Below, piece by piece: positions 1 to 8,566 of a DNA stretch of 64,000 bases. Positions within the stretch are counted from its first letter, which is position 1. Every line of letters starts with the position of its first letter. The stretch is from Bacteroidaceae bacterium (GTDB lineage: Bacteria > Bacteroidota > Bacteroidia > Bacteroidales > Bacteroidaceae), in assembly GCA_024401115.1 (NCBI GenBank), contig JAKSLP010000009.1:1-64000 (forward strand), written 5' to 3'. The translations under genes and the position numbers were made by a program. The notes beneath the pieces were generated by a model. That model was not told where the DNA came from, ran no database searches, and saw only the letters and a program-made list of their open reading frames with translations.

Positions 1-50
1 GTCTACGGTCTGCAAAACCGTCCACGGCGGTTCGAATCCGCCAGGCACCT
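1..50 (+). tRNA. tRNA-Cys (GCA), 5' part cut off by window edge
   Basis: Only the anticodon arm, T arm and 3' acceptor strand are present. Anticodon stem 5-9 pairs with 17-21 around a seven-base loop with anticodon GCA at 12-14. The T arm follows, with the GGTTCGAATCC core, and the discriminator base is T at 50, as is usual for tRNA-Cys. The gene begins left of the window. Confidence 0.9.
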
Positions 51-78
51 CTGAAATGATGATGATAACGGAGAGGAA

Positions 79-165
79 GGAAGTTTGGGTGAGTGGCTGA
101 AACCACCAGTTTGCTAAACTGACGTACGGGTTACCGTACCGGGGGTTCGAATCCCCCAGCTTCCG
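79..165 (+). tRNA. tRNA-Ser (GCT)
   Basis: Class II tRNA with a long variable arm. Acceptor strand 79-85 pairs with 158-164 (one G-U), discriminator G at 165. The anticodon GCT is at 113-115. The variable arm is a strong hairpin (about 122-139) and the T arm is GC-rich. CCA is not encoded. It lies about 28 bp after the tRNA-Cys and is probably cotranscribed with it. Confidence 0.92.
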
Positions 166-173
166 CTCTTAGA

Positions 174-208
174 GAAAGCTATCAGTTCGCTGATAGCTTT
201 CTTTTTTT
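174..208 (+). terminator. Intrinsic terminator of the tRNA operon
   Basis: Perfect 12-bp stem 174-185/190-201 closed by a TTCG tetraloop and followed by seven T. It ends the tRNA transcript before kdsA. Confidence 0.95.
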
Positions 209-254
209 ATGTTCCTTTTTACCGATAATCCTCGTCTTTTAGGTGAAAAATGCT

Positions 255-262
255 TAACTTTG
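255..262 (+). promoter_or_regulatory. -7 box of the kdsA-kdsD promoter
   Basis: TAACTTTG fits the Bacteroidota -7 consensus TAnnTTTG. It lies 21 bp before the ATG at 283 and inside the upstream extension that starts with the in-frame ATG at 250, which argues that 283 is the real start. Confidence 0.6.
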
Positions 263-282
263 TCACTCTACTTAAGAAATGT

Positions 283-1038
283 ATGAATAAACCCGTAATA
301 ATTGCCGGACCATGCGTGATAGAAAGCATGGAACTATTGCAGCAAGTAGCTGCTGAATTACTGCGACTGAACCAAAAATATCAGTTGAATATCATCTTTA
401 AGGCTTCGTTTGATAAAGCCAACCGAACTTCGTTGAGCAGTTTCCGTGGACCCGGATTGGAAAAAGGCTTGCAAATGTTAAGTGATATTCGCACTCAGTA
501 TGGTTTGCGAATTCTGACTGATGTTCATGAATCATATCAAGCTCAGGCTGCCGGTGAAGTAGTGGATGTGCTTCAGATTCCTGCCTTTTTATGTCGTCAG
601 ACGGATTTATTGGTGGCAGCTGCACGCACGGGGAAAACTATTAATATCAAGAAAGCTCAGTTCCTTAGTGGTGATGATATGAAATATCCTGTGCAGAAAG
701 TGATAGAGAGCGGAAACCCTAATGTGTGGCTGACAGAGCGTGGTAATATGATGGGTTACAATAATCTGGTTGTGGATTTCCGTAATATTCCATTGATGAA
801 ACAATGGACCGATACTGTAATTATGGACTGTACACATGCAGTACAACGACCGGGTGGAGGTAATGGGTGTACTAGCGGCAATCGTGAATATGTGCCGATG
901 ATGGCGTTGGCTGCCAAGGCCTTCGGAGCTAACGGTTTCTTCTTTGAGACTCATCCCAATCCGGAAGCAGCCAAGAGTGACGGTCCAAATATGTTGTTTC
1001 TCCAGGATCTGGAGGAAGTGGTAAAATCTTTATTGTAA
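283..1038 (+). CDS. kdsA: 3-deoxy-8-phosphooctulonate (KDO-8-P) synthase
   Basis: Condenses phosphoenolpyruvate with arabinose-5-phosphate to KDO-8-phosphate, a cytoplasmic step toward the lipopolysaccharide inner core. The 251-residue protein starts with the family signature IAGPCVIES; Cys11 is the metal ligand that separates metal-dependent KdsA from the metal-free E. coli type, which has Asn there. FKASFDKANR (39-48) and FRGPG (54-58) are substrate-binding signatures, and a THAVQRPGG loop is present near the C terminus. An in-frame ATG at 250 would add 11 residues, but the -7 promoter box lies inside that extension. kdsD follows after 4 bp and supplies the arabinose-5-phosphate substrate. 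Confidence 0.95.
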   Translation: MNKPVIIAGPCVIESMELLQQVAAELLRLNQKYQLNIIFKASFDKANRTSLSSFRGPGLEKGLQMLSDIRTQYGLRILTDVHESYQAQAAGEVVDVLQIPAFLCRQTDLLVAAARTGKTINIKKAQFLSGDDMKYPVQKVIESGNPNVWLTERGNMMGYNNLVVDFRNIPLMKQWTDTVIMDCTHAVQRPGGGNGCTSGNREYVPMMALAAKAFGANGFFFETHPNPEAAKSDGPNMLFLQDLEEVVKSLL

Positions 1039-1042
1039 GGCT

Positions 1043-1996
1043 ATGAATGAGATTCGAGAATATGCTGTAAAGTGCTTGAAAGACGAAGCTAATGCGTTAC
1101 TGGACCTAATCCCCCAGTTGGATGAAAACTTTGATCGTGCGGTAGAACTTATGTTGCACTGCACAGGAAAGGTTGTAATCACTGGCGTGGGCAAGAGCGG
1201 TCATATTGCAGCCAAGATTGCTGCAACGTTGTCCAGTACGGGTACTCCTGCCTTTTATATGAACACGCTTGATGCTTTTCATGGCGATTTGGGTATGGTA
1301 GCCGATGGCGATGTGGTGCTTATGATTAGCTATTCGGGCCAGACCGATGAACTCCTTCGCTTGCTACCGTACATGGAACACCGCCGGTTGCCGATTATCA
1401 GTATCAGCGGCAACGCCGATTCCCTTTTGGCTAAGCACAGTACCTGCCATATTCTAGCAGCTGTGGAGCGTGAGGCATGTCCACTGAATCTAGCTCCTAC
1501 CAGTAGCACAACTGCAGCACTGGCAATTGGTGATGCACTAGCTTGTGCGCTGATAGAAATGCGTCATTTCAAAGCCAATGACTTTGCACAGTTCCATCCG
1601 GGTGGCAGTCTAGGACGCCGTTTGCTTACTACAGCTTCCGATGTGATGCGTACTGATGATCTTCCAATTATTCCTCCCACTATGCTTTTGGGCGATGCCA
1701 TTATTCATGCCAGTGCCGGGAAATTGGGCCTTTGTGTGATTGTGGATGATAAGGGAAATATCAACGGCATTATTACCGATGGTGACATCCGTCGTGCTAT
1801 GCAGAATATCCAGAGTAAATTTTTTGAGACCAAGGTTTGCGAGGTCATGACACGAAATCCTAAGTGTATAGCTCCAGATATGAAAATTGCCAAAATCCAG
1901 CAGATGATGCACAAAAATAAGATACATGCTGTACTGGTTGTAGGCAGTGATAAAAAGTTGTTGGGTATCGTTGATTCTTTCAGTTGTGAAGTTTGA
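1043..1996 (+). CDS. kdsD: D-arabinose-5-phosphate isomerase (KpsF/GutQ family)
   Basis: Interconverts ribulose-5-phosphate and arabinose-5-phosphate, the substrate of the KdsA encoded just upstream. At 317 residues it has the usual length. An N-terminal SIS sugar-isomerase domain (about 30-175) carries GVGKSGHIAAKIAATLSSTG and FHPGGSLGRRL. Two CBS domains (about 205-260 and 265-317) follow, as in E. coli KdsD. It is 4 bp downstream of kdsA, so the two are almost certainly cotranscribed and perhaps translationally coupled. No intrinsic terminator is obvious at its end. Confidence 0.95.
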   Translation: MNEIREYAVKCLKDEANALLDLIPQLDENFDRAVELMLHCTGKVVITGVGKSGHIAAKIAATLSSTGTPAFYMNTLDAFHGDLGMVADGDVVLMISYSGQTDELLRLLPYMEHRRLPIISISGNADSLLAKHSTCHILAAVEREACPLNLAPTSSTTAALAIGDALACALIEMRHFKANDFAQFHPGGSLGRRLLTTASDVMRTDDLPIIPPTMLLGDAIIHASAGKLGLCVIVDDKGNINGIITDGDIRRAMQNIQSKFFETKVCEVMTRNPKCIAPDMKIAKIQQMMHKNKIHAVLVVGSDKKLLGIVDSFSCEV

Positions 1997-2000
1997 AAAA

Positions 2001-2020
2001 ATTGTGTAAACGCACACAAT
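2001..2020. repeat. Short inverted repeat after kdsD
   Basis: ATTGTGT and ACACAAT form a 7-bp stem around six bases directly after the kdsD stop. No T run follows on either strand, so it is a weak terminator or RNA-stability hairpin at best. Confidence 0.35.
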
Positions 2021-2082
2021 CCAACAAAATGACAAAATGCTATAAAAATTTCATTATTTTCTTGATTTTTTTGGCATAAAAC

Positions 2083-2114
2083 TTGTATGATTCTATAGAT
2101 TTTGTATCTTTGCA
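2083..2114 (+). promoter_or_regulatory. Promoter of a candidate ncRNA
   Basis: TTG at 2083-2085, exactly 19 bp, then TATCTTTGCA at 2105-2114: an ideal Bacteroidota -33/-7 pair. No open reading frame follows within the transcript. Confidence 0.75.
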
Positions 2115-2117
2115 ATG

Positions 2118-2290
2118 CAAAAAGATAATAACCCGACCGTAAGTAACCTTATTGACTGGGAAAAACACACAACGAGATTTTCTCGGAAGAAAGTTAAGTT
2201 AGGGACAAAATAGACTCTCTTATACTATATATCAAACATAAAACGCAACAAAGATGAAATCCGCTATCTGTGAAGATCGCGGATTTTTTT
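2118..2290 (+). ncRNA. Candidate ~170-nt structured RNA of unknown family
   Basis: This accounts for most of the 373-bp gap between kdsD and the next gene. It is delimited by a strong promoter at 2083-2114 and an intrinsic terminator at 2258-2290. It contains no credible ORF. Visible hairpins include TAAG/CTTA within a CCC/GGG-closed element (about 2132-2160) and CGAGA-TTT-TCTCG (about 2173-2185). It is not a leader of the gene at 2370, which has its own -7 box. I do not recognise the family; 6S RNA or another Bacteroidales housekeeping RNA would fit the size. Confidence 0.6.
2258..2290 (+). terminator. Intrinsic terminator of the candidate ncRNA
   Basis: Stem AATCCGC (2258-2264) with GCGGATT (2279-2285), extended by ATCT/AGAT across one mismatch and a GTGA loop, followed by T residues to 2290. 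Confidence 0.9.
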
Positions 2291-2350
2291 ATTGTACTTA
2301 CAAATTGTAACTTTCAGCCCGGAAATATTTCCTAAAATAAAATAAATCCT

Positions 2351-2360
2351 TAAATTTGCG
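2351..2360 (+). promoter_or_regulatory. -7 box of the lipoprotein gene
   Basis: TAAATTTGCG ends 9 bp before the ATG at 2370. The predicted transcription start is about 3-5 nt from the start codon, so the mRNA would be nearly leaderless. Confidence 0.6.
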
Positions 2361-2369
2361 CCCAAATAC

Positions 2370-3698
2370 ATGAAGAGTAGTTCACTGTTCACAGCCACCG
2401 CTATTCTTCCGTTGATGGGATTGCTAACACTGTCTGCATGCCAGGGAGTGATTTTCCCGGAGGAGGAGTATACCGGATTCCCGGAGCACCAATTGACGGT
2501 AATAACCCGTAGTACTGAGTCTTTATCATTGCCTGTTCAGGTTTTTGCCTTTGATACCGAAGGACAATTGCTGGATTCCCAGTTGGCTTCATCATCTGAT
2601 GCGAGCGTATCGTTGTCACTGCCACCTGGCAAGTGCAAGATTGTGGCAACATCGGGCACAATATTTGGAAAATCTCCATCGTTGCAGGATGTGGTAAGTA
2701 TGCCTGATGAGAATTATACAGGCGATCCTATTATTTTGGGACTTGCTGATGTTACGATGGGAGAAAAGCCTCAAACACTTAATGTGCTGCTTGCCCACCA
2801 GGTAGCGCAGTTGAATCTTACACTGACAGATGTGCCGCAGGATGTAACGGATGTCCAAGTATCTGTTTCTACCCCGTATTCCCAGATATCTCTTCAGGGT
2901 GAATGTCAGAATGCTAAAACTGCCGAAATCCCTTGTGTTCAATCGGGTTCAGAATGGACCACAGGTACTGTATATGTGTTGCCTACCGCACAACAGCAGG
3001 CGGCTTTCTCTATCAGGTTGACATTTGATGATCGTGAGGAAAGCTATAGTTATACTTACCCTGCTGCTTTGATTGCTAACACACCATATATTATGTACGG
3101 AACTTATGCAGGAAGAGTGACTCTGAATGGTTCGTTCATTCTGCAGGATTGGGAAAAAGTAGTGGAGAATCATTTTCAGTTTGGTCCCGGAGTTTCTGAC
3201 CAAATGGAGGATCAGCCTCAAAATGACGAGAAGATAATAGTAGATGAGATTCCTATGCCCGAATCCGTGTGGAGCGGACATGTGGTAGTTTCTGTAACAG
3301 AAACTCCTTCAGGTGCCGACTTGCTGTTGTTGAGCCTACAGGAATGGGAGGGGATGACCTCGGCATTTAATGAGGATAGTCCGAATTTAGCACAGCACCT
3401 GGTTGCACAATATGACGAGAAAGGAATGAAGGGATGGCATATTCCAACGCGAGAGGAAGCTCAGTGGATGATGCAGTCGTTGACGGATCGTCTGGATGCA
3501 CTAAATGCACTGATGGACGGCCAGAATGGCATGCCAATGCATGCGATTGATGAGAAGATGGCAACGGTGCGTTATTTGTGTGAGGATGCCACTTACAGTT
3601 TTGCCTTGCTATCGGGCTCCAAAATATCAAAAGCTGGAGCAAAGTTGGATACCTACCATTTGAGGCTTGTGAAAAAGGTATCAGTTGCTGTTCAATAA
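2370..3698 (+). CDS. Lipoprotein with fimbrillin/Mfa2-like N-terminal region
   Basis: A 442-residue exported lipoprotein: the signal peptide ends in the lipobox LSAC with Cys24. Residues about 40-110 (PVQVFAFD followed by a serine-rich beta region and LPPGKCKIVA) resemble the first beta-sandwich of Mfa2/FimB-type fimbrial anchor lipoproteins. The C-terminal third has a WHIPTREEAQWM motif typical of FISUMP/DUF1566-like domains, which bind ligand or act as structural tips. Neighbours give no functional link: it stands between an ncRNA and the tricorn gene, each with its own promoter. Fimbrial anchoring is an inference from fold-like features only. Confidence 0.6.
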   Translation: MKSSSLFTATAILPLMGLLTLSACQGVIFPEEEYTGFPEHQLTVITRSTESLSLPVQVFAFDTEGQLLDSQLASSSDASVSLSLPPGKCKIVATSGTIFGKSPSLQDVVSMPDENYTGDPIILGLADVTMGEKPQTLNVLLAHQVAQLNLTLTDVPQDVTDVQVSVSTPYSQISLQGECQNAKTAEIPCVQSGSEWTTGTVYVLPTAQQQAAFSIRLTFDDREESYSYTYPAALIANTPYIMYGTYAGRVTLNGSFILQDWEKVVENHFQFGPGVSDQMEDQPQNDEKIIVDEIPMPESVWSGHVVVSVTETPSGADLLLLSLQEWEGMTSAFNEDSPNLAQHLVAQYDEKGMKGWHIPTREEAQWMMQSLTDRLDALNALMDGQNGMPMHAIDEKMATVRYLCEDATYSFALLSGSKISKAGAKLDTYHLRLVKKVSVAVQ

Positions 3699-3737
3699 AT
3701 TTTGTTCACAATCGGATAGTAATTAATGGAAAATGAC

Positions 3738-3747
3738 TAAATTTGCA
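3738..3747 (+). promoter_or_regulatory. -7 box of the tricorn-like protease gene
   Basis: TAAATTTGCA lies 31 bp before the ATG at 3778. No clear TTG at -33. Confidence 0.65.
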
Positions 3748-3777
3748 CCTAATTTGTAAAATTAATCCTACAAGATA

Positions 3778-6700
3778 ATGAAGAGAATTTTAGCAATTAC
3801 TCTGCTGCTGTCAGGACTGACTTCAGCAGCTAAGGCAGAGGAGGGAAGATTGTTGCGTTTTCCTACCACAAACGGAACTGATGTGGTGTTTTCTTATGCA
3901 GGTGACCTATACAAGGCTCCTATTAATGGCGGTGAAGCTGTTCGCTTGACTTCACATGTGGGTTATGAGATGTTTGCCCATTTCTCACCAGATGGAAAGA
4001 CGATTGCGTTTACCGGTCAGTATGATGGTAATACCGAGGTCTATTCATTGCCAGTTACCGGCGGGGAGCCAGTGCGTTTGACATATACGCCGACTAACAG
4101 CCGTGATGATTTGGGTGACCGTATGGGTCCTAACAACATTGTCATGGGATGGAATCCTGATGGAAAGAGCATTGTATACCGTAATCGTACCGGTTCGGGC
4201 TTCGAGGGAAAGTTGTGGACCGTTAGCAATGAGGGTGGTATGGGCGAGCGTCTGCCATTACCAGAAGGTGGTTTCTGCAGTTATAGTCCAGATGGCAAGT
4301 TGTTTGCTTACAACCGTACTATGCGTGAGTTCCGTACCTGGAAATACTATCGTGGCGGTCAGGCTGATGATATTTGGATCTATGATTCTGCGGCAAAGAG
4401 TGTGAAAAACATCACTAATAACGAAGCACAGGATATCATGCCAATGTGGATTGGTGACGAGATCTATTTTATTTCTGACCGTGACCATACCATGAATATC
4501 TTTGTATATAACACCAAGAGCGGACAGACTAATAAAGTGACAAACTTTACAGATTATGACGTGAAGTTTCCTACCACCAATGGTAAAATGATTGTGTTTG
4601 AGAAGGGTGGCTATCTGTACCGTTTGGATCCTACCACCAAACAAGCTGTTCAGATTAACGTAACCATGAATGCCGAGGGTGTTTATGCCCGTGCCGAGCA
4701 AAAGGATTTGAGTAAGAATGTGACAGCCGTAAGCATGCCTAATGACGGCAGTCGTTTGGCCGTTACTGCCCGAGGTGAGGTGTTTACTGTGCCAGTGAAG
4801 GCAGGTGTGACAAAGAACATCACACGTTCCAGTGGTGCCAACGACCGTGGTGCTGCATATAGCCCAGATGGTAAATTCGTGGCTTATATTGGCGATCAGA
4901 CCGGTGAGACCGAAATATATTTATATAATGTAGAGAATGGTGAAACAATCCAGTTGACTAAGGGCACAGCCACATATATCCGTAGTTTGCAGTGGTTGCC
5001 TGACGGAAAGACAATCTTGTTCACCGACCGTAAGAACCAGTTGTCATCCCTAGATCCTGTCACCAAGGCACGCAAGGTGCTGATGACCCGTCCTGAGGGC
5101 GAAATTCGTGGTGTGAATGTCAGCCCAGACAGTAAATGGCTGACTTATACCCGACCAGCTTCCAACCAGATGAGTATTGTATACGCATACAATTTACAGA
5201 CAGGCAAAGAAATAGCCGTTACCGAGAAGTGGTACAATGCAGGTTCGCCTATCTTCAGCAAGGATGGTAAGTATATTGTCTATACTGCTGACCGCGATTT
5301 TACTCCAACCTATAGCCAGACCGAATGGAACCACAGCTATAACAATATGGCCGGTATTTATGTGACCATGCTGACTAAGGACACTCCATCTCCATTGCTG
5401 CCTACCGATGGGGAGGCTCCAAAGCAGGAGAAGGCAGAGAAAGGCGCTGAGGGTGTTACCGTGAACATTGATGCTGACGGAATTTTCGACCGTACAGTGA
5501 AGTTGATTGGAAACCTGAGCCGTGCTTCACTGATCTATTGCGACGGTAAGAAGGTGTTCTACAGCTCTGGCCGTGGTACAACAGCTATTGATATGGCAAC
5601 TTTGGAAACAACCCAGATTTGCGACGGCCGAATGACTGTTCAGGGCGAAAAGGCAATCGTAACTTCCAGTGGTCGTGACGGAATGAAGGTCTACGTTCTG
5701 GATAAGATTCCTACAGGAAAGGCTAATCTGGATAAGGCTGTTAATTTAGGTGATTTGACGACTACAGTGGATTGGAAGCAGGAGTGGGCACAGATCTATG
5801 ATGAAGCATGGCGTGCTTTCCGTGACGGTTTCTACTTGGAGAATATGCATGGTGTAGACTGGAAGGCCATCAAGGCTAAGTATGAGGTTCTGGTTCCATT
5901 TGCTAAGACCCGTCTGGACCTGAACTATATTATCGGTGAGATGATCGGTGAGTTGACCTGTGGTCACTGCTATGTAAATCCAGGTGATTACACTAAGCCA
6001 GAACGTATCGATATGGGTCTGCTGGGTGCAGAACTATCACGTGACAAGAGCGGTTTCTTCCGCATTGGCCATATTTATCAGGGTGCTCCATATGCTAAGA
6101 ACCTGTTCTCGCCATTGGCAGAGCAGGGCCTGAACGTGAAGGAGGGTGAATTCATTACTGCTGTAGATGGCGTGTCAGTAACCACAACCAATAATATTTA
6201 TTCACTGTTGGTGGGCAAGGCCGGTAAACTGACAGAGCTGACCGTTAACACTAAGGCTACTGCAGGTGGCCGCAAGGTAGTGGTTAAACCAATCGCAGAT
6301 GAAGATCCACTGATGCATTACGAGTGGGTTCAGAAAAACATTAAGTACGTAGAGGAGAAATCTGGCGGTAAAATTGGCTATGTATACATTCCAGATATGA
6401 ACGTGGATGGCTTGAATGAGTTCAGCCGTTACTACTATGCTCAGTTGGACAAGGAGGCTTTGATTGTAGATGACCGTGCCAACGGTGGCGGTAATGTGTC
6501 TCCGATGGTGCTGGAGCGTCTGATGCGTGAGTGCTACCGCATTACCATGCGTAGAGGCTCAAACTATCTGGGTACAATTCCAGAAGGAACACTGGTAGGT
6601 CCTAAGGTATGTCTAGTAAACAAGTATTCGGCATCTGATGGTGACCTGTTCCCATGGAGTTTCAAGGCGACCGAAACCGGCAAATTGATTGGTACCCGTA

Positions 6701-6987
6701 CTTGGGGTGGTATTGTGGGTATCAGTGGCTCACTGCCATACATAGACGGAACCGATATCCGTGTGCCATTCTTTACCAATTATGATGCTAAGACAGGTCA
6801 GTGGATAGTGGAGAATCACGGTGTGGATCCTGATATTCTGGTAGACAATGATCCTGTTTTGGAAGAAAAGGGCGTAGACCAGCAGTTGGATAAAGCTATC
6901 GAGGTCTTGCTGGGTGAGATCAAGAACCGCAAGGCATTGCCTGGCGTTCCTGCTCCACGTGATTTTTCTAAAGTAGGTTTGAAATAA
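3778..6987 (+). CDS. Tricorn-like protease (peptidase family S41)
   Basis: A 1069-residue secreted or periplasmic peptidase that should trim oligopeptides. Signal peptide 1-20, then two stretches of beta-propeller repeats with SPDGK/NPDGK/LPDGK motifs (about 25-560). A tricorn core follows from about 670, with a PDZ-like segment (about 750-840) and the S41 catalytic domain. Comparison with archaeal tricorn places its catalytic His at His730 (TCGH), the nucleophile at Ser953 (SASDGD) and the catalytic Glu at Glu1012 (VENHGVDPD). The residue before the His is Gly729, where archaeal tricorn has a tetrad Ser. It has its own promoter, and a long inverted repeat follows it. Confidence 0.9.
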   Translation: MKRILAITLLLSGLTSAAKAEEGRLLRFPTTNGTDVVFSYAGDLYKAPINGGEAVRLTSHVGYEMFAHFSPDGKTIAFTGQYDGNTEVYSLPVTGGEPVRLTYTPTNSRDDLGDRMGPNNIVMGWNPDGKSIVYRNRTGSGFEGKLWTVSNEGGMGERLPLPEGGFCSYSPDGKLFAYNRTMREFRTWKYYRGGQADDIWIYDSAAKSVKNITNNEAQDIMPMWIGDEIYFISDRDHTMNIFVYNTKSGQTNKVTNFTDYDVKFPTTNGKMIVFEKGGYLYRLDPTTKQAVQINVTMNAEGVYARAEQKDLSKNVTAVSMPNDGSRLAVTARGEVFTVPVKAGVTKNITRSSGANDRGAAYSPDGKFVAYIGDQTGETEIYLYNVENGETIQLTKGTATYIRSLQWLPDGKTILFTDRKNQLSSLDPVTKARKVLMTRPEGEIRGVNVSPDSKWLTYTRPASNQMSIVYAYNLQTGKEIAVTEKWYNAGSPIFSKDGKYIVYTADRDFTPTYSQTEWNHSYNNMAGIYVTMLTKDTPSPLLPTDGEAPKQEKAEKGAEGVTVNIDADGIFDRTVKLIGNLSRASLIYCDGKKVFYSSGRGTTAIDMATLETTQICDGRMTVQGEKAIVTSSGRDGMKVYVLDKIPTGKANLDKAVNLGDLTTTVDWKQEWAQIYDEAWRAFRDGFYLENMHGVDWKAIKAKYEVLVPFAKTRLDLNYIIGEMIGELTCGHCYVNPGDYTKPERIDMGLLGAELSRDKSGFFRIGHIYQGAPYAKNLFSPLAEQGLNVKEGEFITAVDGVSVTTTNNIYSLLVGKAGKLTELTVNTKATAGGRKVVVKPIADEDPLMHYEWVQKNIKYVEEKSGGKIGYVYIPDMNVDGLNEFSRYYYAQLDKEALIVDDRANGGGNVSPMVLERLMRECYRITMRRGSNYLGTIPEGTLVGPKVCLVNKYSASDGDLFPWSFKATETGKLIGTRTWGGIVGISGSLPYIDGTDIRVPFFTNYDAKTGQWIVENHGVDPDILVDNDPVLEEKGVDQQLDKAIEVLLGEIKNRKALPGVPAPRDFSKVGLK

Positions 6988-6997
6988 TTCAAATAAT

Positions 6998-7035
6998 CAC
7001 AGCAAACAGACTGCAGAACGTGTCTGTTTGCTGTG
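6998..7035. terminator. Long perfect hairpin between the protease and MATE genes
   Basis: Arms 6998-7011 and 7022-7035 are perfectly complementary (14 bp) around a 10-base loop. It sits 11 bp after the protease stop. There is no long T run, so it may terminate inefficiently or protect the 3' end. It overlaps the TTG at 7028 that would otherwise extend the MATE gene. Confidence 0.6.
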
Positions 7036-7045
7036 TTCCTTCATA

Positions 7046-8464
7046 ATGAGAAGAAGTAATATTACAGACGGATTACTGGAGATGATTCGTAACGGCCAGC
7101 CTATGGCTCTTGGTCAGAAGATTGAGTTGGCTGCCCGTTTGAGTCTCCCTGCCATTGTTGCCCAGTTGTCCAGTGTGCTTATGCAATACATAGATGCCAG
7201 TATGGTAGGCCATTTGGGGGCTGATGAGGCAGCAAGCATAGGATTGGTCAGTACATCCACATGGCTCTTCATGGGGCTTATCTCTTCTGTGGGTACGGGT
7301 TATTCGGTGCAAATTGCTCACCGCATTGGTGCGGGTGCAATTGAGGAGGCCCGTAGTATTGTGCGTCAGGCGTATGTGACTATGCTGATATGGGCGGTTA
7401 CAATAATGTGTATAGCGTTGAGCATCAGCGCTTCACTCCCTGCATGGCTTGGTGCAGGTGAGGAAATCCATGCTGGTGCTACAACCTATTTCCGGATATT
7501 TGCTTGCACATTGCCTTTTATGGGACTGTACTGGGTATCAGGTGGTATGCTTCGCTGTAGTGGAAATATTAAAGTACCGAGCATGTTGGGCATTATGATG
7601 TGTGCCTTGGATGTGGTATTCAATTTCCTGTTCATATTCCCTACACGCGAAATTTCTTTTCTGGGACAGTCGCTTACTATTTATGGAGCAGGCTGGGGGG
7701 TAGCCGGTGCGGCATTTGGTACAGCTGCGGCATCGTTTACTACCATGATATGCATTGTATATTTTTTGCTGTTCCGTTCACCGGAGCTGAACCAACGTGG
7801 ATTGGGAAAATGGAAATTTCATCTCTCCAAGGCGGTGTTTCATAAGGCGGTGATTATCTCCAGCCCTATGGCCTTTGAACGTGTGGTAATGTGTGGTGCT
7901 CAAGTTCTGTCCACCGCCATTGTGGCTCCGTTAGGAACTATTGCCATTGCAGCCAACAGTTTTGGTATTACCATCGAAAGTTTATGCTATATGCCGGGAT
8001 ATGGTGTTGCCGAGGCTGCCACTACACTAACTGGACAGACATTGGGTGCAAACCGTTTGGAATTGACTCGAAGTTTCACTCGTATTGTCATCAGTATGGG
8101 TGTGGGCGTAATGACCATCATGGGTTTGCTGATGTTTGTTTTTGCTCCTGAGATGATGTCGGTAGTTACGCCTCATGAGGGCATTGTGGCTTTGGGTACC
8201 GAAGTGCTACGTGTTGAAGCATTCGCTGAACCTATGTTCGCTGCATCCATCGTAGCATACAGTATTTTTGTGGGAGCAGGAAAGACCATCGTGTCCAGTT
8301 CCATCAATTTCACCTGTATCTGGGTGGTTCGTTTATCGATGGCTTGGTATCTGGCTCCTCAGTATGGACTGATGGGTGTTTGGGTGGCTATGGCTGTAGA
8401 ATTGTGTGTCCGAGGAATAATCTTCCTTACTCAGATTTTCCGTTGGAAATGGCTGAACAGATAA
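7046..8464 (+). CDS. MATE-family multidrug/metabolite exporter
   Basis: A 472-residue inner-membrane antiporter with about 12 hydrophobic segments. It shows the family features of two homologous six-helix halves, with GHLGADEAASIGLVST in TM1-2 and the equivalent AIAANSFGITIESL segment in the second half. MATE proteins export cationic drugs or metabolites using Na+ or H+ gradients; the substrate cannot be read here. The start is the ATG at 7046; an in-frame TTG at 7028 lies inside a long hairpin and is unlikely. No separate -7 box is obvious, so it may be transcribed by readthrough from the protease gene. Confidence 0.88.
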   Translation: MRRSNITDGLLEMIRNGQPMALGQKIELAARLSLPAIVAQLSSVLMQYIDASMVGHLGADEAASIGLVSTSTWLFMGLISSVGTGYSVQIAHRIGAGAIEEARSIVRQAYVTMLIWAVTIMCIALSISASLPAWLGAGEEIHAGATTYFRIFACTLPFMGLYWVSGGMLRCSGNIKVPSMLGIMMCALDVVFNFLFIFPTREISFLGQSLTIYGAGWGVAGAAFGTAAASFTTMICIVYFLLFRSPELNQRGLGKWKFHLSKAVFHKAVIISSPMAFERVVMCGAQVLSTAIVAPLGTIAIAANSFGITIESLCYMPGYGVAEAATTLTGQTLGANRLELTRSFTRIVISMGVGVMTIMGLLMFVFAPEMMSVVTPHEGIVALGTEVLRVEAFAEPMFAASIVAYSIFVGAGKTIVSSSINFTCIWVVRLSMAWYLAPQYGLMGVWVAMAVELCVRGIIFLTQIFRWKWLNR

Positions 8465-8534
8465 TTTTCAACCCTTTGGTCGGATAAAATGTAGCTTTCG
8501 TCGAATGCCATTTGGACAATTGACTGAAGATGAC

Positions 8535-8544
8535 TATTTTTGCA
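8535..8544 (+). promoter_or_regulatory. -7 box of the small secreted protein gene
   Basis: TATTTTTGCA, 22 bp upstream of the ATG at 8567. Confidence 0.65.
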
Positions 8545-8566
8545 TTGTAATTTAAAATAAGAGAAA

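Noticed and set aside
250..282. In-frame ATG extending kdsA by 11 residues
   Set aside because: The -7 promoter box lies inside the extension and the IAGPC signature normally starts close to the N terminus in this type.
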